Positions 12,451 to 24,542 of a stretch of DNA of 64,000 bases are shown here, in pieces. The stretch's first letter is position 1; each line of letters begins with the position of its first letter. The translations under genes and the position numbers were made by a program. Source of the stretch: Aedes albopictus (lineage: Eukaryota > Arthropoda > Insecta > Diptera > Culicidae); assembly GCF_035046485.1 (NCBI RefSeq), contig NC_085137.1:480618252-480682251 (forward strand), given 5' to 3'. The notes below the pieces were generated by a model. That model was not told where the DNA came from, made no database searches, and saw only the letters and a list, made by a program, of their open reading frames with translations.

Positions 12451-15400
12451 TATAATAAAGAAATTTGTGTTTTCGGCAAATCATCGGCAATTATCGAAAT
12501 TCCTCACGGAATATTCCCGGCAACTTATTTGGAAATTGTTTTGCAATTTATTTTAATTAAGACTTCTTTTAGAAATCTCTCAGTAATTCCTTTGAATGTG
12601 GCAAATTTCTTCGGCCATTTCTTTAAGAATTTATTTGCTAATATGTCTGGAATTTGATACTAAACACCGTACGCATCCTTTGAAAATTTCATCGGAAATT
12701 ACCTTGGAAATTTCCTTGGCAATTCCACTAGGAGTTTATTTGGCTTTTTTGTTTCATTGGCAAATCCTTTGAAATGTTTTCTCAGGAGCTTCTTCGCCAA
12801 TTTTTTAGTAGTCTTTCAAGCGATGTTTTGTTAATGTCAGCAATTGTATTGATATTTGCTTTTTTAAATTCCCCAATTTCTGTTCAGGCAATTCCTTTGG
12901 GAATTCTTTTAGTGAAGCCTTTAGTGATTCATTCGACATTGACTCTGGAAACTTCCTCACAAGTTTTATTTGGAAATGTCTTCGGCAAGTCATTCTCCTT
13001 TTTTTCGGATTTTCGTCGATTTTTTGGACTACCATTTTCTATATGCTATTAGGTATTTCTTCACCAATTCCTTCGAAAACTCCTTCGGAAGTTCTTTCAT
13101 AAATCGCTTCTGTAGTTTAAATAAAAAATCTCTGGACTATTTCTTCTAGGTTTCTTCGATAATTATGTAAGGAATTCCTGCAGCAGATGATTTCGGAACA
13201 CCTTCGGCATTTCCGATGTTACTTGCATTGAACATTTATTTGGGAGTTTTATCAGCAAATCCTTGGAAAATCTTGGAAACTTCCATTATTACTTTAGGAA
13301 TTTCTTCGGTAATTCCATTGGAAATTGATTCGGTAGTTTCTTTAAAAAAAATCTCTGGCGGTTCTTTAAAAAATCTGTCACTACAATCACTTTTGGAATT
13401 CTTTCTAAATTTTCTTCAGAAATTCCTTTGATGATTTAGGATAATTCTTTGAGAATTTCTTCGAAATTTTTTTGTGAATGTTTGTGGAAATTTTTATAGA
13501 ATATATTTAGGCAATTTATTTTAAGATTTGATTCGGCCAATTTCCTTAAAAAGCCTTACTGTTTTCATCAGGAATTCCTCTGGTAGTTCTTATATGAATT
13601 CTTTTGGCAACTACTTTGAAAGCTCTAAGGTATTTTTGATGCATTTTTCCCGGCAATTTCTTTGGGAATTTGTCAGGAATTTTTTTCGTGAATTTCATAG
13701 GAGTCAAGCAAGTCCAGTTGAAAATCTCTGAATTTCCAGTTCAGCAATTTTCGGATGCAATAAATTTAAATACAATAAAATCATAAAGAATTACAAAAGT
13801 AATCACGATAAAATTGTCTGAGAAATTTGCAAAATAGCTGAAAAAGAAATTGCTAAAACAATTACGGAGGAATAGTCATTGGAATATAGAAACAAAAATC
13901 CAAAGATATTGTTGATTGCATTCCTAAGAAACGTAACTAGCTGAATATCAGTTTCTTAAACTAAAGTTTGCTTAAGAGTGGTGTGATCCTCTCCTATAAA
14001 GCTAAAATGTTTGTTGGGTTCCAATGAAACTACCGTAGAAATTTTCAAAAAAAAAAACAACCATGCCGAAGGAACACACAAAGAAATGGGCATTCTGCGG
14101 TTTAGCAAATACAGAGCCGTGTGGTCTCGAATCCCACCAGAACGCGATTCTTTTTCCACCAATGCATCTCTCATTTTGTCAATTAGCAACACTCTGCGCC
14201 TTCCAATTAATTACAAGTTTTTCCCGTACATTCCTATAGGATTTCACTAGAGATTTCTCTAGTAATACCTCCTAGGATATCTCTAGAAATTCCAACTATT
14301 CCCGAAATTCGTTTAGGGATTCCTCTAGAGATATCTTTTTGGATTCCATCAGCTAGAATTCCTTGAAGAAGGCCAAGAGGAGTTCCAGGTGTAATACCAT
14401 GATTAATTTCTAGAGAAATCCATGAATTCCCGGATGAGTCTTCAGAAAAATTCCTGGAAGAATCAAAGTCATATCTGGAAGTATCCTAGGAAAACTGGCT
14501 AGAAGAATCCCGGCAAGAATTCCAGAAGAAATCTCTAGAGGGATTCCGGCAGGTATCACAGTAAGGATTTCTGGAAGAGACCTAGGAGGCATTCCTGAAA
14601 CATTATAAGCAGCAGGAATCGCTTATGGAATCCTAGGAGGAATTCCTGGATGAAAGTCAAGAGGAGTTCCAGGAGAAGTCCAACAAGAAATATTTGGAGA
14701 AATCCCAGATATTTTTTAGGATTTCCAGGAGGACACACCGAAGGTACTTCTGCAAGACTCATAGGAAGATTGTCTTGAATAATCCCAGCAAGTTTTTGAA
14801 GGAATCCCTGGAGAAATTCTTAGAAGAATCCGTAGAAGAATTCTGGTAGGTATTACAGTAAGAATGACTGGAGGAGTCCTAGGAGGAATTGCTGGAAGAA
14901 CCACAGCAGGAATAGTTTGAGAAATCCTGCTGAAATTCCTGGATGAAGGCCTAGAGGAGTTCCTGTTGGAATCCGATGAGAAATTTATGAGAGAATCCGT
15001 GGACAAAATATCTTGGATAAAAAATCCTGGAGGAATCAGCGGAGAGTTTCTGAAGAAATCACAGGAAAAATCTCAGGAGGTATTTTTAGAAGGATTCTGG
15101 GATGTATCACTGTAGAAACCTCAGCTGAAATCCTAGAAGGAATTGCTGGAGAAAACTGTACAGGAATTTCTAGAGAAACCCCATCAGGAATGCCGGGGGG
15201 AATCCAAAGAAAAAACATCCTTGGAATACCTAGAGAAGTCCCTGCAAGATCCGGTAGAGGTATTCTGGAAGAATCTATGTATAGAGAAGGCCCTGAAGGA
15301 ATCGCAGGAGGATTTTCTGAAAGCTAATGCTCGGATAAATTCGTATAGGAATCATTAGGAAGAATTTCTGGAGGAATTGATGGAAGAATCACAGGAGGAG

Positions 15401-16934
15401 TTGTTTGAGGTATTCTTGGAAGAAGGCCAAAAAGGAATTCCATGAGGATTTTCTGGAGAAATCTTTGGATCAAATCTCTGGAGGAATTCCTGGATGAGTC
15501 CTTGGAGAAATCCCTGGTGAAGAAACCAAAGGAATTTCAGCAAGAATTCCAGGAAGATTGCCAGGAAAGGTCTCAGCAAAAAAGTCAGGAGAAAGCTCTA
15601 AATGAATCCGTAGCATAATTTCGGAAGTACCACAGTTAGAATTTCTGGAGGAAGAATAGCTGGAAGAACCGCATGAATTGCTTGAGCAGTCACAGCTGGA
15701 ATATCTCGAGGAATACTTAGAATTCCGTGAGCTATCATAGAAGTAATTTCTAGAGAAATCCTAGAATAAGCAATGCCAGGGGTATCTTAAGATAAGTTCC
15801 TCTAACAAATGCCTGGAGGAATACCTACAGTTCTCCTTGAAAGAATAGGTAGGAGTATTTCGGAGGAATCCCTGATGGAATCGCAGGAGGAATTTCTGGA
15901 GGAATCTCAGGAAGATTTCCCGAAAGTATTGCAGCAAGTATGTATGCCAGGAGAAATCCCTAGAAGTATTTCTGAAGGAGTCCTAATGGGAATTATTTGA
16001 AGAATTCTAGCTGAAATTCATGGAGGTAGGTCAATAGAAATTCTTGGGGAAATCCCCTGTGGAATTTCTGGAAGAACCTCTGTAGAAAGTCCTGGATATA
16101 TCCTTGAAGAAATGTATAGAAGAATCAATGAAGGGATTATATATAGTATATACTATTATAGACAAATCTCAGGGAGATCTTCCGGAAGAATATTCGGAAG
16201 AACTTTCCTAGTAGAATCCCAGAAGGTACCACAGTGAGAGTTTTTAGAGGAGGAGAGACATTGCTGGAAGAATCGCAGCAGGAGTTGCTTGAGGAATCCT
16301 AGCCACAATTCCCGGAGGAAGGCCAATATAAGCGCCTGAAGGAATTTCATGACAAATTTCTGGAAGAATCTCCGAATTAAATCTCTGAAAGAATTCCTGG
16401 AAGAATCACCGGAGGATCTTCTGAAAGGATCCCAGGAAGATTGCTTGAATAATTCCACCAGAAATTCCTGAAGAAATCCCAATAGAAATTTTTAGAGGAA
16501 TCCCTAGAAGAATTCCGAGAAGAATCATAGTAAGAATTTCCAAAGAAATCCTAGCAGAATTTGCTGGATCAATCTCTGCAGAAATTTCTAGTATGTACAA
16601 CCCCATCAGGACTGCCTGGTGTATCCTAAGGGAAGTTTATTGAAGAAATATCGGGAGGAATCCATAAAGGAAACCTAGAGAAATCACTGTATGAATAGAT
16701 AGAGGTATTTCTGGAGGAATCTATGGAGAAGTCTGTTGATTGTTCTTACCAATATCCAAAACGCCAAAACGTACAACAGTTATATAAGTAATTCCGGGTG
16801 TGCTTAAGTTTTGTTCAAATGTGCCATTAATAAATATTGGAATTATTGTGTGAAGTTTTAAATTTTAGATGACTGTAAAGGAAAAATTCTAGGGCCTGCC
16901 AGGCACCCCAGGAACCCCCCTAGCTACGCCAATG
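12451..16934 (-). mobile_element. hAT-like element full of short repeats, left end lost
   Basis: Reverse-complement counterpart of the complete element at 55070-59809. The shared right terminus ends CTAGCTACGCCAATG at 16934. Shared inner landmarks include TCTGTTGATTGTTCTTACCA (16730s; complement at 55280s), the tRNA-like segment near 14.1 kb, and the matching end at 12450-12540. About 600 bp present at the far end of the other copy are missing here. The body is made of degenerate 12-15 bp units such as GGAATTCCTGGAGAA (14.2-16.7 kb) and, past the tRNA-like part, TTCGGCAATTCCTTTGGAA (12.5-13.7 kb). The ORFs in it read GIPGGI-type repeats and are not genes. No transposase seen. Confidence 0.75.
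14060..14222 (+). repeat. tRNA-like / SINE-like core of the hAT-like element
   Basis: GCGGTTTAGCAAATACAGAG is followed by a B-box-like TCTCGAATCCCACCAGAAC and then a conserved tail (TTGTCAATTAGCAAC). The same segment is at 57440-57590 (-) and, better preserved, at 41455-41600. The A box is poor and no cloverleaf was closed, so it is not called a tRNA gene. Confidence 0.55.
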
Positions 16935-17351
16935 GGATACAGGATTTACTGGATATTCCCTTAGCTCTATCTTACACCTAAAATAGCAGTTAATGAGTTA
17001 TTCCAGTGACCTTCACCTTGTTAAATCCTGATTAATGAATACGTTTCACTCAAAGTAATTCTGGGTGGAGTTGGATTCGAACAGTCCGAAATCAGTTTGG
17101 AGCCGGTTCCACAATTAGCTGCAAATAAATCAACCCTGAAGGAAGTTATGACTGTTGGTCTTGCTTTGGTGATCATTCATTGAAGAACTAAAACACATAA
17201 AAAAAAATCAATTCTCGCTGTCGAAGTTTTTTGTTTTGATATCCAGTTTCGCCCCATAAAAATTGATTTTCTATCTGATTGGCAAAAAGATCATAAAGCA
17301 ATCATGGTCTTACCAGTTTCGAATCAACGCCCAGCGGTCCCAGTGAGTTCC

Positions 17352-17388
17352 ATAAATTTGCAGTTCCAGTAACCGTCCGAGTTTAGTT
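17352..17388 (+). promoter_or_regulatory. Putative core promoter of the first CRAL-TRIO gene
   Basis: ATAAAT at 17352 lies about 30 bp before TTAGTT (17383-17388), one base off the arthropod initiator TCAGTT. The other two paralogues have the same arrangement with better matches. Spacing to the ATG is about 45 bp. Transcript 5' ends would decide. Confidence 0.3.
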
Positions 17389-17429
17389 GACGCACGATCG
17401 TGCTAAGTGGAACAAATCCGACCAGAAGC

Positions 17430-18769
17430 ATGGCGGAAGGTGTTGGATACTACTTCAAAGTACCCAGTTTGGATAAAGTGCCAGTTACGTATGACGATGA
17501 AGTGAACGAGCTTGGATCGGAATACAAGTTGCTTGCGGAACAACTTGGTGAAAGTGAGAATATTCGAAAGCAAAGTATACAGCAGTTACGCGAGTGGATA
17601 TCGAAGAATGCTGCTATTAAACGATGTAGAACGGATGCACCGTTTCTGTTGAGATTTCTCCGGACCAATAAGTATTCGTTTCTGAGGACCGTGAAGATGT
17701 TGGAAAATTATTTGCGTGCTCTTGTCATCCACAAGAATTGGTTTGGTGATTTGGACGTTGATGAACCAGAACTAAGTGCCCTTATTGACGGAGGATATTT
17801 GTTCTCGTTGCCAAAGCTAGATGCAAAAGGTCGAATAGTGTATTTCAGTTTTTCAAGTGGATTTGATTTGAAGAGGTCCTCAATAGCCAGTGCGATAAAA
17901 ATGAACCATTTTATGGGAGAAGTGTATTTTGATACGAACGAAGCACAATGTGCCGGGATTGTTTGCATATACGATATGGAGAAGATCGACATGTCTGTGC
18001 TGGGACAGATCAGCCTTCAGGATGTGCGGACCTTAGTGGAGCTGCTGAACAACACTTCGGTGGGACGCTTCCAGGAGTTGCACTTTGTGAACGCACAGAA
18101 GGTGACGCGAACCTTTGCCAACATGGTGCTGCAGTTGATGAGCGAAAAAATCAGGAGCAGAGTGTTTGTAAGTTTCAGAAGTTTGATAAAAAGTTGTGAT
18201 TTTCATCCATAACAAATAGCAAACTTACTGGTATAATGAATCTAAGAGTGTTTATGGATTTCTTCTAGAATTTCCCTAAAGTAACATTTAAATAAATTTG
18301 TTCAAGCATTAGGTCACGGATTTACCCGAGAATCTCTTCCGGGAAATAATTCAGGAATTCAATCTAGAGGTTTCTCCAGAAACTCCTAAAGGAATTCCAG
18401 AAAGAGCTTCTTGACAATTTCCACTAGAAACTATTGAAAGATTTTTAAAACACTGAAGAGCCTTTTAATCATGTTCACATCAAAACAATAACTATCTACT
18501 TTGCTTACTTGCAGTGTCACCCATCTATCGCAAGCCTTCACGCTCAGGTGGATAAGTCGTTGCTGCCCAAAGAGTTTGGCGGATCGGTTCCTGCCTCGGA
18601 AATGATAGCGAAATTTAAAGAAATCTGTCGCCAAATGCGCCCTCGCTTGCAGGCTTTAGATGGCATGGAAATTGACGTCAAACAAGACACCATCGATGCG
18701 TGGAAGGATAACTCGCACGGAATAGGCGGTGGTGTAATTGGTTCCTTCCGAAAGCTCGAGGTTGATTAG
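17430..18769 (+). CDS. CRAL-TRIO domain protein (alpha-tocopherol transfer protein-like), 330 aa
   Basis: Exons 17430-18167 and 18515-18769 (GT-AG intron of 347 bp, phase 0) give 330 residues. The start is the ATG at 17430 in good context (AGCATGG); the frame upstream has only GTG. Residues ~20-100 form the CRAL-TRIO N-terminal helical region (QQLREWISKN, TDAPFLLRFLRTNKYS). Residues ~115-285 form the lipid-binding Sec14-like fold (GGYLFSLPKLDAKGRIVYFS, FQELHFVNAQ), ending with LLPKEFGG in exon 2. The family binds hydrophobic ligands such as tocopherol, retinaldehyde or phosphoinositides in the cytosol. The ligand here is unknown. This is the most divergent of the three paralogues: VGRFQELHFVNAQ stands where the third has PLRIQEFHFVNTPA. 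The intron carries a short stretch of the degenerate GGAATTCC-type repeat. No disabling change was seen. Confidence 0.9.
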
Positions 18770-19518
18770 TGTGTATCTAGCTAACTTTAAATTCATTTTT
18801 GCAAGAGACTCAGAGGTCGTCATTTTTTGTTGTTTGAATACTCCGCTAAACTTCCCACCCACTTTCGTTTAACGCTGAATACGATGCAGTCACCAAAAGT
18901 AGCTACTGTTATGATTAAGCTAAGAACATAAAAATTACTGATCCGAAACATGAACCTTGAAATTACTTGAAGCGTGCCATGGCGACTAACCTCAAACGAG
19001 CCCTTCAAGGCCTTCGAAGCTGTACCATCATTGATAACCCCACCACTATGTGTTACATAGCCCATTCCACTGTCTGTTGCACATCTTAAAATTAGGTGAA
19101 ATTCCTTCATCATATTTTTTTTCACGCTTGCTAAATTGGTTGACGAAATGCCTCTACATTGCTGCCTACAACGAACGGTCATCGTTCGCTGACTGTTTGA
19201 CGGTTGACGCAGGTGAGTCTATATGGGCAATATAGGAATAAATTTTACCGTTATCGACTTTGTCAAATGTGATGATTTTAAGCCATTACTTATGTTATAT
19301 GAGACCTACCAATATGTATAAGCGTGAGATAACAACATCATGGGTGTGCTTTTGGTGTACCTGGAAGGTCGATAGCTTGTTTCAAACATCAGTAATTTAC
19401 AACGAATCATGGCGGAAAAATTGTTGCATATTTATGATCTGCAATCGTAAGTAACACCAGATAACATGGCAATGTGGTGTCAGAGGTTTTGCTGCTTTGA
19501 ACTGTTCGGGAGTGTTAC
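18770..19518. other. 3' flank of the first CRAL-TRIO gene, no other gene
   Basis: Probably includes the 3'UTR, although no clear AATAAA was found close to the stop. The rest is unremarkable intergenic sequence. Confidence 0.4.
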
Positions 19519-19554
19519 ATTATTATTATTATTATCATTATTATTATTAATATT

Positions 19555-19758
19555 CTTAAAAGGACACGGACACGTTCAGTACTTCCAGTGAGCTTTTCGC
19601 TCTTTGAAGGAAGCACGACACTAGACAACGGACTAGCATGCAACGCCCAGTGGCACAGCCGAAAACTTTTCCTGACAGCTGCGGCGGGAATCGAACCCGC
19701 GCTCCTAGCACGATGCGACTAAATGCTTGGTGACACTAGCCGCACGACCACGAAGCCA
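19555..19758 (-). mobile_element. tRNA-derived SINE of a second family, tail (TAA)n
   Basis: On the minus strand the 5' end has a perfect Pol III B box (GGTTCGATTCC) and an A-box-like GTGGTCGTGCGG, then a body (CACTGGGCGTTGCATGC). It ends in AATATTAATAATAATAA (19519-19560). This differs from the Feilai-like SINE. (TAA)-rich DNA also lies on its 5' side (19762-19790), so the SINE either inserted into (TAA)n or carries it as a tail. Confidence 0.7.
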
Positions 19759-19926
19759 CACATATTATTATTATTATTTTTAATATTATAGAGTTTTGGC
19801 ACTTCTCAGCAAAAATTGCTGGAAACTTTCACCTACCCCGGGCAATCGGAATGCCAAAGGGGATTAGGCTCTGTGGATCTCATTAGCCGGTTTGTTAAGC
19901 TTATCCTAATGAGTCTGCTTCGGATG

Positions 19927-22900
19927 TCAGTTGTGGTGATTCAGGAACCGCCTAACTGTACTACAGGTTCCAAGAATCACCGCTTTCAGGATGCTGTTCA
20001 GGTCCTTCTTCAATTCCAGCTCGTCTAGGGACCTTAGGAGAGATTTAGGGACAACTCCGGTTGCCGAGAGGACAACCGGAACTATACGGACGTCCTCCAA
20101 GTGCCACATCTGCTTCAACTCCTCCGCTAGGTCGTGGTACTTGGTAATCTTGCCGGAGAACGTTGATTGGACATTATGGTCTAACGGTACAGCGATGTCG
20201 ATGAGGGTTACCCGCTTCATCCTTTTGTCGTAAACCAGAATGTCGGGCACGAATGAGGACGTCCGTAATGATCTCGCGATCCCAGTACAGCTTTATGCAA
20301 CTATTTTCCAGAACCGGGTCCGGCTGGTACTTGTAGTAGGGTACAAAGCTGTCGACCAAGTTGTGCTTTAAAGCAAGCTGTTGGTGCACAATCTTGGCAA
20401 CTTCGTTGTGACGATCGAGGTAGGCTGATCCAGCTAACACTGAACAGCCTGCAACGACATGCTCGATCGTTTCTCCTACTGAATTGCACTTCCTGCAGCG
20501 GTCTTCCACGTCTTCGTGCAATATGTACCGCCGATAGTTCTTCGTCGCAATTACCCGGTCCTGGATGGCTACCATGAAACCTTCTGTTTCCGAGAAGAGG
20601 TCACCCCGCACCAGCCACGCGTTCGACGCCGCCTTATCGATGTGCTCGAGCTCCAGTTGATGGGGGTGCGTCCCATGCAACTCCTTCTGCTTCCACGCTA
20701 CGATCATCTCGTCAACGGTCTTGATGTCGCAGTTCAGCCGATAATCCTCCTGCGCCAGATGCAGGGCGCTGTAACCGTGGTCAGCTTCACATACAGTGCG
20801 GTACATTTCGTGACGGTTCTGGCTTTCTACGAAATATGCCCGCAGCTGCTGGATCTGGGAGACACATAGTGCCTGGATATCGGTGACGCCTCTTCCTCCT
20901 ACTGCGCGTGGCAGGGTGACTCTCTCAATGGACGACTTTGGATGGCGCATGCGGTGCTTGGTGAACGCCACTCGTACTGCTCGTTCTAACGCCTCGAGGT
21001 CAGTCTTGGTCCACTTTACCACCCCAAAGCTGTAGGTCAACAGGGGCACAGCAAACGTGTTGATCGCCTTCACCTTGTTGCCGGCTGACAGAAAGCTCCT
21101 CAGAACACAGTTGACACGATGCAAGAACTTGTCCTGCAGTTCCTTCTTGATCGCTGTGTGGCGAATACCTCTAAGTTGCAGGAAGCCGAGGTACTTGTAC
21201 ACTTCGCCTTCAACCATATTCCGAATCTCCTCCTGTTCGTTGACGCGGAAACAGCTGGCGTCCACTACTTGACCCCGGCGAAGATGGACTGACCGACATT
21301 TGTCAATTCCAAACTCCATCCGGATGTCGTTGCTGAACACCGTCACAAGCTGCAACAGTTGATGCAGCCTCTGTACTGATTCCGCAAACAGCTTCAGGTC
21401 GTCCATAAAGAAGGTGTGGGTTATTCTTGTACTCCTTCCCCCACTTTTCAGTTGGTAGCCATAGTTGCATTGGTTGAGTGCTCTGCTGAGGGGGTTCATT
21501 GCAAGGCAGAACCATAGCGGACTGAAGGTATCGCCTTGAAATATACCCCTCCTGATGCTGAGAGTTCTGGACCGCAACACAGCTGTTCCGTCGGTGATTT
21601 GTAGGGACGTGCTCCAATGAGAGTATATTACAGGTGAGGAAGAAGAAGAGATGACATCACTATTTGACACGCGTTCTTATGGGAGCTCGCTTTGCTTGTA
21701 GTAGTGACATGTTTTGCACCAGACACGGATCTCACGCACACGAAGTATCTCTTCCACACCTTCATTAGACTCTCATTGGACGTGCTCCACATCCCCATCG
21801 CGTGTTGCATCAGCCTGATGACGTTCCCGTCTACCTTGTACAACTGCAGCACCTTAAGAAGGTACGAGTGCGGCACTGAGTCGTACGCCTTCTTGTAGTC
21901 GATGTACGCCATGCTCAGGTTCCTCTGCTTATCGGTGGCTTGACCCACAATGACTGCATCTATAATGACCTGATCTTTGCAGCCTTGCGTGTTTTTGCGA
22001 CACCCTTTTTGTTCTTCGGTCATCACGTTGTTGGCATCGCAGTGGGTTTGTATCCTCCTCGCTATCACCGACGACAGCACTTTGTACAGACTCGAAAAAC
22101 ACGTTATTGGTCTGTACTTTGCTGGGTCAGCTGTGTTTTGGTCCTTCGGCAGAAGATAAGTGATACCCCTGGTAATGAACTCTGGTAGCTACGTGGGGTC
22201 TTCTAGCACCATGTTGAAGCATTCCGCCATCCGCCCGTGGATCGTCGTGAGCTTTTTATACCAAAAATTGTGCACGAAATCGGGTCCTGGTGCAGCCCAA
22301 TTTCTGGTATACCGGGTAGCCTCGCGTACATCCTGAGCGGTTACTACGACCGCGGTCATGTCTCCAACTCCATTACACTGTCGCTCTTCTTCTGCCAACC
22401 ACATCCCATCGTCGCTGTGCTGGACAGGGTTCTCCCATAGATTGGCCCAGAACTGTGTGACTCCGCCAATCTCCGGAAGGCCTTCTCCATAGTCAGGCTT
22501 GTCGTTTCGGATGCAGTTGTAGAACTCTCTTTCGTTAATGTTGAACATCCGGTTTTGTTCCTTCCGCTTCGAACATTCTCCATAACGCCGCAATCGTTTC
22601 GCAAGAGCACTCAACCGCTGTACATGGGTGTCGAGGATCTCCGTAATGTTGACTTCTGTGAGATCTCGGAGTTCTGCGGGCTTCACAATTTCAGCAACAT
22701 AACGAACTAGCCTCGCTGATCGATTCCCCTGCTTGTACTGTGTTAATCGACCAATCTTGGTCCGCAATGTGGCGATCCGGTTCTCCAAACGTCGCATCCA
22801 CGCGGGTTTCTGTGTGCTGGGGCGTGTGCGACCTTCACCGTCGCCTTGCGGGCGCGTCCGCAGTCCCAGCGTCTTGACAACAGCCACCGCAGCTGAATAC

Positions 22901-23745
22901 ACCGTAAACTGCAGATCCTCAAGGTGCTGTACGGCCTCCAAGTACTGTGGCAAAATATCCTGGTTTAGGATGCTTACTGCACTTGTTAACCGATAGGAAT
23001 TCCGCAGCTTTGGTATTCGGTGCCGGGACATGGGGTTTGTCCCACGGAACTGCGTGACTGCTGTGGCCATGTGGAGCGTTAGTTCGTCTCGTAGTTGCTG
23101 TCGTTGCATATCCGCTGTTGGTCCTGGAGCAGTGGGTGCAGTCGTATCACGACTCTCACTCGCGTTCGATGCATCCAGCCCATCAGAACTCCTTCTCGAC
23201 GTATCGCTCGATCTTGTCCTCTCCTCTCCCAATTCCCTCTGCGCTTCCAGCTTGATGCCCTCCACTTCTGCAGCTGTGAGCATATTATGAGACATAATTG
23301 CTCGCTGTCGTGTGTACAGCTTGTTCAAGTCAAGCTGGTTCGCAAAGCGAGGGAATCTCTCGTTGAACATTTCCAGCATCCCTGATCTGCCGGACATGTC
23401 CGTCTCCATCCTCGTGCAGACAAAATAGCAGCGAATCACGTACATATTCATCTCCCTCGTCCACATGATCCGCTGCCGTCGGCCGCCTGCTAACGTGAGT
23501 GACTGACGTCGATCAGCCACAGCAACATTGGCAGGTGCAGCATGGCCTTGGTGATTGCTATTGCTGCCGTTTCTGCTCTGCGTTCGTGGTACGGGCTGTG
23601 CCCGTTGACTGGAAGGCCGCTCTTGCACCACTTCCTCTTCCAGCCGCTGGCCGCTCGCTCTGTCCCCCGTTCCAGGACCAGCTCCAGTAGGGGCTCCCTC
23701 CTCGGGCGATCGCATTCTTCTATTTCGTCTAGCTCGTGTCTCCAT
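19927..23745 (-). pseudogene. Broken R4/Dong-type polyprotein (RT, CCHC, restriction-like endonuclease)
   Basis: About 1,200 codons from METRARRNRRM at 23745. The first 518 residues hold an Arg- and Ser-rich N-terminus and enter RT (GPDFVHNFWYKKL). A TAG at 22191-22189 interrupts after LEDPT. RT continues with KYRPITCFSSLYK, AYIDYKKAYDSVPHS, then after the MITE (21615-21778) RRGIFQGDTFSPLWFCLA and FMDDLKLFAES; FMDD stands for the usual YADD catalytic box. C-terminal are CRKCNSVGETIEHVVAGC, a CX2CX8HX4C knuckle, and after a frameshift near 20255 the endonuclease core PDILVYDKRMKRVTLIDIAV, with the PD and D residues intact. The copy cannot make an active protein as it stands, but it is young enough for domains to be read easily. 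Confidence 0.85.
21615..21778. mobile_element. MITE with 9-bp TSD inside the Dong RT domain
   Basis: CAATGAGAGTATATTACAGG begins it and CTCTCATTG ends it. GACGTGCTC is duplicated at 21606-21614 and 21779-21787. It is a shorter relative of the MITE at 8736-8942, lacking about 40 bp of interior. The insertion must be later than the Dong copy. Confidence 0.88.
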
Positions 23746-23844
23746 ATGGGTGTGCTTTCATTCCCGGAAGCTACGGGTTCTGCATTTGCATTTACTCCAA
23801 GTACAGTGCTAAATAGCTTGGCTCAAGCGCCGCTGCTCGCCGAG

Positions 23845-23948
23845 GGTGGTTTTTCATGGTCGCCCAGGAGATATTTTACCTTGAGCTCCCACTCCTCAAA
23901 TGGTGGTTTTTCATGGACGCCCAGGAGTTATTTTACCTGAGCTCCCAC
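23845..23948 (-). repeat. Tandem pair in the Dong 5'UTR
   Basis: A ~57-bp unit containing GGTGGTTTTTCATGG and GCCCAGGAG occurs at 23845-23901 and again from 23902 to the (TTA)n edge. Tandem 5' units can be promoter modules in LINEs; no function is shown here. Confidence 0.6.
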
Positions 23949-23949
23949 C

Positions 23950-24140
<191 letters not shown>

Positions 24141-24542
24141 GAGTTTTGGCACTTCTCAGCAAAAATTGCTGGAAAATTTCACCTACCCCGGGCAATCGGA
24201 TTGCCAAAGGGGATTAGGCTCTGTGGATCTCATTAGCCGGTGTTATGCTTATCCTAATGGGTCTGCTTCGGATTTCAGTTGTGGTGATTCAGGAACCGCC
24301 TAACTATGCTACAGGTTCCAAGAATCACCGCTTTCAGGATGCTGTTCAGGTCCTTCTTCAGTTCCAGCTCGTCTAGGGACCTTAGGAGAGATTTAGGGAC
24401 AACTCCGGTTGCCGAGAGGACAACCGGAACTATACGGACGTCCTCCAAGTGCCACATCTGCTTCAACTCCTCCGCTAGGTCGTGATACTTGGTTATCTTG
24501 CCGGAGAACGTTGATTGGACATTATGGTCTAACAGTACAGCG
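24141..24542 (-). mobile_element. 5'-truncated second Dong copy (3' end only)
   Basis: Nearly identical to 19791-20200: the GAGTTTTGGCACTTCTCAGC end, then the LSATGVVPKSLLRSLDELEL coding end on the minus strand. The match stops at GTACAGCG, where the RNase H relic begins. It lies head-to-tail with the longer copy across the (TTA)n. Confidence 0.85.

Larger units (their letters stand above)
19791..23948 (-). mobile_element. R4/Dong-like non-LTR retrotransposon, near full length, in (TAA)n
   Basis: The 3' end at 19791 (GAGTTTTGGCACTTCTCAGC) borders (TTA)-rich DNA, and the 5' end borders 190 bp of pure (TTA)n at 23951. One long coding frame reads RT, a zinc knuckle, then a restriction-like endonuclease. 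This order is typical of the R2/R4 group and not of APE-bearing LINEs. Insertion into TAA repeats is the known target preference of Bombyx Dong; the assignment here rests on domain order plus target. The copy is broken by a stop, a frameshift and an inserted MITE. Confidence 0.75.

Noticed and set aside
14410..16606. Many open frames reading GIPGGI/EFLQEF repeats (also near 55.4-56.8 kb)
   Set aside because: The short units have few stops in several frames on both strands at once, so the openness comes from the repeat and not from selection.
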